Below are positions 22,703 through 33,800 of a DNA stretch of 64,000 nt, in pieces. The notes below the pieces were generated by a model that worked only from the letters and a program-made list of their open reading frames with translations, did not search any database and was not told the DNA's origin. Location: positions 124,001 through 188,000 of the forward strand of contig NHZP01000067.1 in NCBI GenBank assembly GCA_003313425.1, in the 5' to 3' direction. The position numbers and the translations under genes were made by a program. The DNA is from Pseudopyrenochaeta lycopersici. Its lineage: Eukaryota > Ascomycota > Dothideomycetes > Pleosporales > Pseudopyrenochaetaceae. Positions within the stretch are counted from its first letter, which is position 1. Each line of letters opens with the position of its first letter.

Positions 22703-23153
22703 TATTACAACCTAAGGAATAAGGGGACGCGCAGCTTAAAAAAGGACTTACTCGTGCTCAGGGCTATAACGCATGCGCTAGCCCATTAGGAACTAGTGTC
22801 CTAGAAAGCTTAGCATTAGCACCTATAGGATTCTCTAGGACACTGCGTGTATCCTACAGAACCTATAAGATCCTAGGAAAACCTATAGTAGGATCTATAG
22901 GATCCTATAGGACTATTTGTATATAGATTACAGTAATAAACTCTTATAGCTTATTGTGTTTAACTTAATATTATACTCTACAGTATAGTAATAGCAATAC
23001 TAATTATTCTTAACCCTTAGTACTCTTTATAGAAGCACTATCTTACTGTCTTAGTATTAAACCCCCTTCTATCTAGTCCCTCACTCTATCCTAGAGAACT
23101 AACCTTGCAATCTTATTGGTTATCCTCACTGATAGCTTTTAAGATTCTTCACA
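22703..23153 (+). repeat. G1 3' LTR
   Basis: 451 bp, aligned end to end with 15565-16015. It begins TATTACAACC where the 5' LTR has TGTTACGACC, both changes G to A, as expected from RIP. Confidence 0.95.
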
Positions 23154-23209
23154 CTATGCCTCCTCCTACATCCTTATAACTGCTGCCCTTCCTACTTCTA
23201 TTTATAATA

Positions 23210-24005
23210 CTATCTTCCTCCTCTAGTCCTTATATTCTTATAACTAACTTATAGCTTCTTATAGTACTACCTAACGTTATTCTATTAGAGATTATATAAA
23301 CGCTATTAGTTAAGTTACTATAGTCTCTAATAAATATTATTTAAAAAAGAAGTTAAAGGATAGGATATTATCATTAAAAGAGAAGTATAGAAATTATTAT
23401 TATAATAGAGTGTTATTATATAAACTAGTAGATATACTAGTTCTAAACTTTTCTTATCTAGATAAAGAATTAGCTTAGTTAGACGCGTAAGAAGCTAAGG
23501 CTAATAACGCAGAAGAGAAGGCGCTAAATGCCCTCCTTACTGCTTACGTAAAAAAGAATTAGCTTTGCAAATAGTAGAAGTTATTACAGCGTTATAAGTA
23601 ATAATAAGTAGATAATTCTAGTTATATTATAGAAGAAATTAAAGTGTTAGAGGCTATTAAGAATATTAATTATAAGGTTAACGTCCTTAAGTAAAGGCTA
23701 ATACCTAGTACTTCTGCCTTAAACTAGAGTGTCTTTACTCTATCCTAGCTTAAAGGTAACCCTCTTCCTCTAGGAATTATATTATTGTAATAATAGGTAG
23801 ATAATTCTAGTTATATTATAGAAAAAATTAAAGTATTAGAGGCTATTAAGGATATTAATTATAAAGTTAACATCCTTAAGTAAGAGCTAATACTTAGTAC
23901 TTCTGCCTTAGACTAGAGTATCTTTACTCTATCTTAGCTTAAAGGTAACCCTCTTCCTCTAGGAATTATATTATTAGATTAGGTTAGTTATAGTTCTAGT
24001 ATCTA
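23210..24005 (+). pseudogene. Antisense accessory ORF of G3, with in-frame duplication
   Basis: Plus strand, antisense to G3 gag-pol and adjacent to the G3 3' LTR. The stretch AEEKALNALLTAYVKK (about 23500-23555) matches the AEEKALSALLATHSK segment of the G1 antisense ORF, so the two are homologous. The helical tail is duplicated in tandem (189 bp). No clear Cys cluster remains in the N-terminal part. Many RIP stops. Confidence 0.5.
23599..23976 (+). repeat. 189-bp tandem duplication
   Basis: Units 23599-23787 and 23788-23976 match throughout apart from scattered transition differences. The length is divisible by three, so 63 codons of the accessory ORF are duplicated in frame. Confidence 0.93.
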
Positions 24006-24009
24006 AGTT

Positions 24010-27000
24010 CTTTTTATTCTCTATTATAGTTATATTTACTAATTTATTCTTTATAGTTTCCTAAATTTAACTTTAGTTCCCAAGAATTCTTAGAGTCAGA
24101 ATACTCTTTCTACTTAATTAGGTATTTATCTTCTTTATACTTATCTTCTATAATTTTAGAATATTATATATTAAAGATTTTCTTAACTTTATATTCTATT
24201 TCCTCTTTAGTCTTATACCTAAAGGTTTTTTATAGTAGTATTACTAGGTGCGCAGGTTCTAGTAGTTTAATATAGAACCTTAGGTAGATTTTTACGTCTT
24301 TAGGTAGCTCTAATATATACGTAACTAGTCTATTATATTATTTAACTAAAAATAGTTTAACTTTTATATAGTCTAATCCCTTATTAGGTTATTTTATACG
24401 TAAGTTTTTTATAAGTAAATATACTCTATCTCTCTTTTTTAGCTAAGGCGCTGTTTTTCTTTTCTTATTAATATATAAAATTTATTATCTTTATTTTTTC
24501 TTTAGTCTTTCTTATAATTATTCTAGCGTTACCTGTAGTTCTTTTACTATTTTAACTATAGCTTCTACTTTAATACTTAGAAAGTTTCTTTTAAATAAGT
24601 TTAAGTATTTCCTATAATAGGCGTAGAATAGTATTTTGCCTATTACTTTAGACTTACTATTATTAAACGCGATTTATACTATAAGTAATAGTAATACCTA
24701 GTTATTTTATTATTTATTATAATACGCTTGTAGGTATTGTTTTAAGGTTCTATTTATTTATTTTGTTTATCTATTAGTTTTTAGGTAGTACGCTGTAGAT
24801 AGTTTTCTCTAAGTACCTATCTTAGCTATAAAAGTTAACTAGAAGTTAGATATAAATAGCTTATTTTAATTACTTATAATAGTCTTTAGTATACTGTAGT
24901 ATTAGAATATTTAGTCTTTTATTATTTCTGCAAGTTATAGTGCTATAAAGTTCTTTCTAAATAGTATAAACTCTACGTATTTAATATACCTACATACTAC
25001 GTTATATGTCGCGTTATACTTATATCTAGTTACTTTATCTATAGACTTAGGTAAGTCTATAATAAAGTCTATTACTATATCTTCCTATAGCTTTATAGGT
25101 ATCTTAATTACCTGCGACTTGCTATAGAGTATGTGCGTAGCATATTTACTCTATTAGTAAGGTATATATTTCTTAATATATATTTCTACTTTTTATTATA
25201 GGGTCTTAATATAGTAGTTTTATTAGATAAGTTCTATAGTTTTTATAATTCCTAGGTGTCTATATATTAGATTATTATAGTATTATTAGATAATAATCTT
25301 GTGTAGGTCTTTAGAGACTTCTACTTATATCTTTAAGATTGCGTAGTATTCTTATAAAAGTCCTAAAGTTCTATCTTTATTTATTTTTAAGATTACTATA
25401 TAAACTTTAGTTTTCTTTCCTACTATATCGTATCTTCTACTTAACGCGTCTACTCTTCTATTTTCTTTTCCTAGTGTATATATAATTTTAAACTTATATT
25501 ATTCTAGGAGTTCTAACTATCTTACTTATCTATAATTAAGTTATTTAGTTATTATAAAGTATATTAGGTTCTAATAGTCTATATAAATAGTAAGTTCTAA
25601 GTAACTTTCTATATATATTCTCTAATATTATAGTATATTAATAATAGCCTTAAGTTCTTTATTATAGATATTGTATTATTCTTCTATTTATAAGAACTTT
25701 TGTAAGTAATACGCTATAAGGTGCTATTTATTATCTTTCTTCTATAAGGCTACTACTCTAATTACGAGATCTAATACATTTATTTTAATCCTTAGTAGTT
25801 ACTTACTAGTAAATAATATAAGTACTAGTTTAGCTATACAAGCTTCTTTTAGTATTTTAAAGGCTTATTATTATTCTTTATTCTAGTCCTATTTTTCTTC
25901 TTTTTTTATTAGTCTTATTAAGGGTGCTGCGATCTTAGTAAAGTTCTTAATAAATTATTAATTAAAGTTAATAAATCCTAAGAATAACTAAATATCTTTA
26001 ACTATTTATAGTATTTTCTATTCTTAGATTGTCCTAATTTTAGATTTACTAATCCTTACTCCTTATCTTCTAACTATATATCTTAGGAATTCTACTTCTT
26101 CTTTATAGAATTTGCACTTTTCTAGTTTTAACTTAAGATAGTAGTTTCTTAGTTATTATAGTACTTCCTTAATATAGTTCTAATATTTATCTATATTTTA
26201 AGAGTAAACTAAAATATCGTCTAGGTAGGCTATAGCGTATATGTTCAGACATTCTGCTAAGACGTTATTAATGAAGTCTTAACACGTTGCTAGCACGTTT
26301 ATTAAGCTAAAGGGTATTACTATATATTTATAATATCTGTATCGTGTTCTAAAGGCAGTTTTTTATTCCTTTCCTTCTTTTATTCTAATAAAGTTATACG
26401 CTCTTCTTAGGTCTAGCGCAGTAAAATATTAAGCTCTTATTAATCTATCGCGTAGTTCCTATATATTAAGTAGTAGGTAGTAGTTTTTTTAGTAATATTA
26501 TTTAACTTTCTATAGTTAATATATAACCTTAGCGCTCTATTCTTCTTTAGCGTAAATAGGATAAGATATCTTACTAAGGACTTATATTTCTTAATAAAAC
26601 CCTTTACTAAATTTTTATTAATATATTTCTTTAGGACGCCTAGCTTATAGTTACTTAGGCAGTATATTAGTATAAACCTAGGCTACTTACCTTCTATAAG
26701 TTCTATCTTATAGTCTTATTTTTAGTATTTTAGTAGTGCTTCCCTTCTTACCTTTTTAGTAAATATATCTCTAAATTCCTTATATTCTTCTAGGATCTTA
26801 AAAGTAGTAACTAACCTCTTATTCTTCTTAGTATTCTTTACTAGCTACTAATAAAGTATCTATTTTTTAGCTTTTTATAAAGGTTTAATATTTATTATTA
26901 TCTTCTTATCTACTAAGGTATATAACTATTACGTAAGTATTCCTGCGTTATTTTTTATACGCATAGATACTCTCTATTTTATCTAGTTAATTACTAGGTT

Positions 27001-29590
27001 ATAGTATCTTAACAAAGGTAGTCCTAGTATAACATTATAGGCGGCCGTCCTAAAGACGCCTAGTCTAACCTAGTATATTTTAGAGGCTAAGCTAAGGCTA
27101 GTAGTAACCTTGTAGGTTACTATCTCTCTTAACTTTCTGTTTACTACTATTATCTAGTAGGGTTTCTTTTTTAAGATAGGTTATAGCCTTACTTTTAATA
27201 TAGCTGTCTTAGAGACATAGTTTACTTATAATCTAGAATCTATTAGTGCTTTTAGCTCCTTTCCTTAGAGTTTTATTCTAAGTTAGAAGAGACTCTCTTC
27301 CTCTTATTAGATAGCCTAATATTACTTTTTAGTACTACCTAGTTATAGATAAATCTTTTATCTAGTTCTAGCCTTCTTACTATAGGAAGGTTTAGCTTTT
27401 AGTTTCTATCTAAAAAAGAGTTTTCTTTAAAACTATTTACTTCCTTTTCTAGTTTATAGCGCTTATATCCTAAATTTATACAGGTCTACTATAATTTATT
27501 AGTGTATTACTTATTTATAATAATATTCTAATTTATAGTATACTTATTATTATATCTTAGGAAATAATTTATAGTTTATTTATCCTATAAGTAATTAATA
27601 TAATTATCCTATTAGCAGTTATACTATTACTATTTACACGCTCCTTTTAGTATTAGAAAGTATTCTTTTTATAGCTTAATAGTGTAATAGTAGTTATAGT
27701 AGTTATATATATAGCAGAGGTGTAATAGTGTTACGACCCAAGGAATGAGGGGATGCGCAGCTTAAAAAAGGACTCACTCGTGCTCAGGGCCATAACGCAT
27801 GCGCTAGCCTATTAGGAACTAGTGTCCTAGAAAGCTTAGCATCAGCCCCTATAGCATTCTCTAGGACACTGCGTGTATCCCACAGAACCTATAAGATCCT
27901 AGGAAAACCTATAGTAGGATCTATAGGATCCTATAGGACTATCTGTATATAGATTACAGTAATAAACTCTTATAGCTTATTATATTTAACTTAATATTAT
28001 ACTCTATAGTATAGTAATAGTAATACTAATTATTCTTAACTCTTAGTACTCTTTATAGAAGCACTATCTTACTGTCTTAGTATTAAACCCCCTTCTATCT
28101 AGTCCCTCACTCTATCCTGGAGAACCAACCTTGTAATCTTATTAGTTATCCTTACTAATAGCTTTTAAGATTCTTTACAAATAGTAGCCTATGTTTTAGG
28201 TTTCTCTAGTTATAGTCGTATTAGAAGAGTTTTTGTCCCTTCTTTACTTAGGCTATAGCTTTTTATTTAATCTGCTACTTAGCTTATTCTATAGAGAATC
28301 TAATACACTTAATATTCTCTATTACGTATTTCTAATATATATTATTCTAATTTAAGAGTTTATACTTTACTTTCTAGTCCTAGTATTATATATATACGTA
28401 TTTCCTGCTATACATTTTCTATAGTGCTAGTATACTCTATATTCTCTATATTTTATTATTTAATACCTATACTTCCTTAATACTTTCTATAGGTAGTAGT
28501 TAGTCCTAGTTAACTAGGGTCCCTAGATATAGTTCTGCTAGAGCCTTATTATTCTAGTTAATCTCTTAAGTATTTAGAAGTACCTATCTATAGGTTTCTA
28601 TAATCTAGTTATTATCCTACTATAGTAGTAATAAGGGTCTAGTACTATAGTTAGGTATAGTAACTACTTTCTAGTCTCTAAATTAGGTGTTATTAAAGTT
28701 CTTAATTATATTAACTTTAAGTTAAGTAAGTTTATTCTTTTATCTATAATTTTTTATAAAATATCCTTTTTTCCTATAATTATAGTAATTACCTTTTATC
28801 TTCTCTGCATCTATCTTCTAGTTTCCTACCTTCCTATTCCTATACTTCTTATTAACATTATCTAAGTATATTAGTTCTAGTTTATTAGAAGTATAGTAGC
28901 TAGTAGTATAAGTATTCTTTAAGTAGTAAATATAGCCTTTCTATTTACTTATATAGTTTATTCTTCCTTTTCTATAGCTCTATAGTTCTTAGTTTAGTTT
29001 ATATAAGTTATTATTAATTCTAATATAGTTATTAATTAAGTTATTAAAGTCTTTAATAACGCATCTTATTCTTATAAGTTTCTCTCTAACCTGTTGTTTT
29101 AGGCTTTATTGGAATATTTATTTAAGAGCCTTATTATCCTATCTAATAATTATAGAGTACTACTTAAACTTATTAGTATAGTTAGTAATAGAGGTGTACT
29201 ATTTAAGTTTCTATATATATTATTCTACTATAACTTTCTTAGTCTATATTCTAAAGATTTACTAGATATATTTCTTAAATTTATCCTAATCCTTAAATAT
29301 TTCTATATTATTTACGTTAATAATTTCCTAGTCTATATATTATTCTAATTATAGCGTAACCTAGTCTAGCGCCTTACTTATAAGGTAAGTAATTATAATA
29401 AGTACTTTATTACTTTTAGTAATATCCTTATAAAGATAGAAGTATAAGTTAAGCTAGAGTAACTATCCTTTTAGATATTATCTATTACTACTAAACGTAG
29501 TAGGTTTACTAATTAAGTAACCTTTAGTAGTTATAGTTAAAGAGTTAGGGGTAGCTACGTATTTACTAGGACTGCTTATCTTAAAGGTAA
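24010..29590 (-). pseudogene. G3 gag-pol polyprotein, RIP-degraded
   Basis: Minus-strand Ty3/Gypsy polyprotein: integrase C-terminus from about 24200 (it aligns with G2 at 31135-31340), integrase core about 24440-25240, RNase H about 25400-25800, reverse transcriptase about 25950-26650, protease about 27200, gag about 28200-29100. The reverse transcriptase box YLDDILVYS (about 26190-26220) is intact here, unlike in G1 and G2, but stops elsewhere make the gene dead. A solo LTR interrupts it at 27729. Confidence 0.82.
27729..28179 (+). mobile_element. Solo LTR of the G1 family
   Basis: 451 bp, the same length as the G1 LTRs and near-identical to them. Flanked by AATAG at 27724-27728 and 28180-28184. 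No internal region, so it arose by LTR-LTR recombination after insertion into the G3 body. Confidence 0.95.
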
Positions 29591-29814
29591 TTAAAATATT
29601 AAAGATTTAGTTAAGTAGTTATAATATAAAGTAACTAGTGTTAACTAGTTAATATCTTTAGAGTATTCTGTAGATATACAGCGCTAGGTAAATTAAGGGT
29701 AGAAGTATTATATAGTAGGATACTTATAGATTATCTTAAGTTAATTACACTGCGCTATAGGGCTATATTATACGAGTCTATATACATAATTGTCTTATAG
29801 GATTCCTATAAGGC

Positions 29815-30203
29815 TGTAAAGAATCTTAAAAGCTATCGGCAAGGATAACTAATAAGATTGCAAGGTTAGTTCTCCGGGATAGAGTAAGGGACTAGATAGA
29901 AGGGGGTTTAATACTAAGATAGTAAGAGGGTGCTTCTATAAAGAGTACTAAGAGTTAAGAATAATTAGTATTACTATTACTATACTATAGAGTATAATAT
30001 TAAGTTAAATACAATAAGCTATAAGAGTTTATTATAGTAGTCTATATATATAGAAGCTATGCATGTTACTTAGTGTGCTTAGTGTGCTTAGTATTACTAA
30101 TTAAACTAATTAACTAAGCACGTCACGTAACCTTAGTTATTAGTCTAATACCTGTAAGGTCTAGTTGGGGCTACTAGGGCAGGGTTCTAGCAGGATCGTA
30201 ATA
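29815..30203 (-). repeat. G2 3' LTR
   Basis: 389 bp, strongly RIP'd: the outer end is CGTAATA where the other copy has CGTAACA, and CCAGTTGGGGCC-type sequence has become AT-rich. Confidence 0.95.
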
Positions 30204-30354
30204 CTATCCCTCTCCTGTCCTAGCGCTGTCCTTAGTGCTTATTATATAACGCGGGCGTTTCCTACTTCTTACTATATTATATCTCGCTATACCTAAATAT
30301 CTATAAGTATCTAGTACTATTTGTTACTAACGCCTTTATAATTTTATTAACTCT

Positions 30355-30875
30355 TTTAGAGAAGCTATAGTTTAAAAATGCGCGACGTGCGTAAGACATA
30401 ATTAGGTGTGTAAGGTCTATGTTTGTTCTAGGAAATATAGCGAGTGTCTGCGTTAAGGATAACGTTATAACGTGCGAGTTACAGAGTCTAAATTTAAATA
30501 ATTAGTAGATTAAAAGATAAAGCTTTAAGAGTAAATAAAAGAATCTAGAGATGCGCAAGAGGTTATAATAAAGGCGCATGAAAAAGCTCTAGAAGAGCTG
30601 CGCGTTACTTAGGCTCGCGAAGAGTAGTTACGATAATAAATAGATTTAATTAATTAGCGCGCGGAAGAAGTAATAGCTGTAGAAGAGCGGGATATTAAGG
30701 AGTAAGAAGCGGCAGAGGCCTTGTTACCTAAGAACGCTTCTAATGCCCTTAGTTTTAGTTTATCGCCTAGCACTTAGGGTGTGTTTAAGGGCTTCCCCTT
30801 TAAGTACTAGGAGGCCCTAATTAGCGATAGGCTATTAGTAGTGGACTTAGCGGTTTCCTCTAGCTCCTAACGTTT
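30355..30875 (+). pseudogene. Antisense accessory ORF of G2 (Zn2Cys6-like plus coiled coil)
   Basis: Plus strand, antisense to G2 gag-pol and next to its 3' LTR. Residues read C-A-T-C-V-R-H-N-x-V-C, then a Cys/Tyr cluster ending Y-S-E-C-L-R (30384-30453). Restoring Tyr (tat) to Cys at two sites would give C-x2-C-x6-C-x8-C-x2-C-x6-C, a fungal zinc-cluster-like spacing. A long Glu/Lys/Ala helix follows (AHEKALEELRVT, RAEEVIAVEERDIKE), then a Ser/Pro-rich end. Several stops. The zinc-cluster reading is inference; homology of position with G1 and G3 is observed. Confidence 0.55.
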
Positions 30876-30879
30876 TTTA

Positions 30880-33800
30880 AGGTTTATTTATTTTTTCTTC
30901 TTCCTCTCCTCCCTTTCTTAATATTCTCTAATTTTTTCTTAGCAGTTTCTTAGGTTTTCTAGTAGTTCCTACGTGCTTTCTGCGCTTAGGTATCCTTTCT
31001 ATTTAACTAGGTAACTAAAGCTTAGTTTAGGGTTGTTAACTTTTCTGTTTTATTAGTACCCCTATATTTTCTTAACCTTAAACTTATTTTCTTCTTTAGG
31101 TTTATACTAGAATATTTTTTATAGTAGCGTTACAGGGTTAGCTAGTCCTAATTTAGAAATATAGAAGCGTAGGTAGATCTTTGCATTTAGTAGTAGCTCG
31201 AGTGTATAGTTTACTAGTCTATTCTGTTCTTTAACTAAAAATAGTCTAACTTTAATATAATTAAGTCCCTTGCTTAGTTATTTGTTGCGTAGGTTTTTTA
31301 TAAGTAAGTATGCTTTATCCCCCTTTTTTAGCTAAGGTGCTATTTTTCTTTTCTTGTTTTAGTAGGAAATACTGTTGCGTTGTGCTTTCTTAAGGTTTTC
31401 TTAGAGTTGTTCGTGTATTTTCTTTATTTCTTTAGCTGTTTTTATATCTGCTTTAGCTGTTCTACTAGGATATAACTTTATAAAGAGATTAGGGTGTCTC
31501 CCGTAGTTAGTAAAGAACAGTGTCTTTCTAGTTAATTCTAATCATTTATTATTATAGGCTAGTTGTACTATTAGTAATAGTAAAACCTAATTATTTTACT
31601 GTTAATTACTATAAATCCTTAGGTAGGTTTTTATTGTTCTATTTATTCTTTCTATTTATCTGTCTGTTTATAGGTAATAGGCTGTTAATAATTTTCTTTA
31701 GTTCCTATCGCGGCTATTAATGTGGACTAGAAGTTAGATATAAAGAGCTTGTCTCTATTACTTATAATAGACTTAGGTATACTATAATATTGTATTAATC
31801 TGTCTAAGATAATAAACGCTAGCTATTCTGTGTTGTAGTTGTTTCTGAATAGTATTATCTCTGCTACTTTTGTAAACCTGCAGACTATATTAAAGATAGC
31901 GTTATACTTAATTTCTGTTGCGGGATCTTTAGATAGTAGTAACTCTGTTATAAAGTCTATAGAAATATCTGCCTAAGGTTTGTTAGGTAGCTCTATAGCT
32001 TGTATTTCTTTGTAAGGTGCGTAAGTACTATGTTTGTTCTTATAATAGTCTGCGTATTTTTTAATAAACTGTTTAACCTTAGTCTTTATATTCTTAAAGC
32101 TGTAGTGTCGCTGTATTAGTTCTATTGTTCTCTTAATTCTTAGGTAACTATGTACTAGGTTATTATAGTATTATTAGATAATTACCTCTTATAATTCTTT
32201 AGGTACTTTAGACGTAATTATTATAGTGTTATTTAATAACTTATTAGGTTCTAAGGTTCTATCCTAGTTTACTTAAAGGATAGTATTATTAACTATTACT
32301 TTTATCTCTGCGATGTCTAATCTTTAGCTAAGAGTATTAGCTCTGCTGTTATCCTTTCCTAGTGTATATACGATCTTGAACTTGTATTATCCTAGTATTT
32401 TAGCCTATCTAACCTATCTCTAGTTTAAATCTTTAGTAGTAGTAAAATTAACTAGGTTCTTATAATCTATAAATATCTTAAGATCTAAGCAGCTCTTTAC
32501 GTAGATCTGCTAGTAGTTAAGGGCGTTAATAATTGCTATAAGCTCTTTATTATGCACGTTGTAGCGTTCCTTAGGGTCTGTGAATTTCCTAGAGTAGTAG
32601 GTAATTAGGTGCTATTTCCTATTACGTTCTTATTTTACTATTACACTTAGTATAAAGTCTAAGGTATCTATTTTAAACTGTAAGAGTTCTCCTGTTTAGA
32701 ATGCGATTAACACTAGTAGTATAATATAAGCTTCTTTAAGTATCTAGAATACTCTTCTTTATTTATTTCCTTATTCTTATTTTATCTTTTTCTTTATAAG
32801 TTTAGTAAGTAGGATAGATTTCTTAGAGAAGTCCTTAATAAACTGTTAGTTAAAGTTAATAAATCTTATAAATAACTATATATCTTTAACTATTTTAAGT
32901 TTAGCCTATTCTTTTACTACTCTTATTTTTTCTTTGCTTATCTTTACTTTATGTGCACCTACTATATATCCTAGGAACTTAACTTCTTCTTTATAGAACT
33001 TGTATTTCTTAGGTTTAAGCAGCAACCTAAATCTTTCTAAGCAAGTAAGAACTATTTTAACGTACTTAATGTGTTCTTATAGATTATTAGAGTATATAAG
33101 GATATTATTAAGGGATATGATAATAAATATATCTAGGTATTCTCTTAGTATATTATTAATAAGTGCCTAGTATATAGCTAGTGCGTTAGTAAGACTAAAA
33201 AGTATTACTATATACTTATAGTAGCTATAGCGTGTTCTAAACGTAGTCTTCTATTCTTTACCTTCTTTTATGCGAATAAGGTTATACGCTCCTCTTAGGT
33301 CTAATACTATAAAGACTTTTATAAAGGCTAATTAATCCTATAGTTCTGCTATATTTAGTAAGAGGTATTAATTTTTTATTATAATATTATTAAGCTTCTA
33401 GTAGTTAATATATAATCTTAACTTCTTATACTTTTTTAGTATAAATAGTATAAGGTATCCTGCTAGCGACTGTAATTCCCTAATAAATCCCTTTTTTAAG
33501 TTTATCTTAATATATTCGCGCAGGGTTTTAAGTTCTTTTTCTAATAAACTGTAGATTAGGCTAAAAGTTAGTTGCTTTCCTTCTTATAGGATTATCTTAT
33601 AATCCTAGGGTTAATGTTTAGGCAATACTTTTATAGTTATCTCTTCTTAAAAGAGTAACTTATATTCTTTATACTTGTTAGAGATTACTAGAGTTGCGCT
33701 TTGCTCCTTAACTCTAGCTTGTTAGTCTAAGGGCCTCCTGTTAGTACCTGCTAGGTTAGATCCTTGTGTTCTAAGGTCGTCCTTGTTTAAAGTAAGGATC

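Larger units (their letters stand above)
15565..23153 (+). mobile_element. Full-length Gypsy retrotransposon G1
   Basis: It has two 451-bp LTRs (15565-16015 and 22703-23153; consensus ends TGTTACGACC...TTCTTCACA). The 5-bp target duplication is CTATG at 15560-15564 and 23154-23158. A purine tract (aagaagggagatag) sits just before the 3' LTR. Total length is 7589 bp, including a 474-bp MITE. It carries gag-pol on the plus strand and a separate decayed ORF on the minus strand before the 3' LTR. All genes are RIP-inactivated. Confidence 0.96.
15216..23209 (-). repeat. G3 3' LTR, split by G1
   Basis: The LTR pieces are 15216-15564 and 23159-23209. The empty version of the G1 insertion site is visible in the other G3 LTR at 37325-37355 (ttgtctgtgcctcctcc), where the G1 duplication CTATG corresponds to CTGTG. 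The body-side end (about 23209) follows the purine-rich tract read on the minus strand (aggaggaagatag). Confidence 0.88.

Noticed and set aside
29109..29348. Plus-strand hydrophobic ORF of 79 codons
   Set aside because: Lies antisense in the G3 gag region; Leu/Ile/Tyr richness is a result of RIP'd AT-rich DNA.
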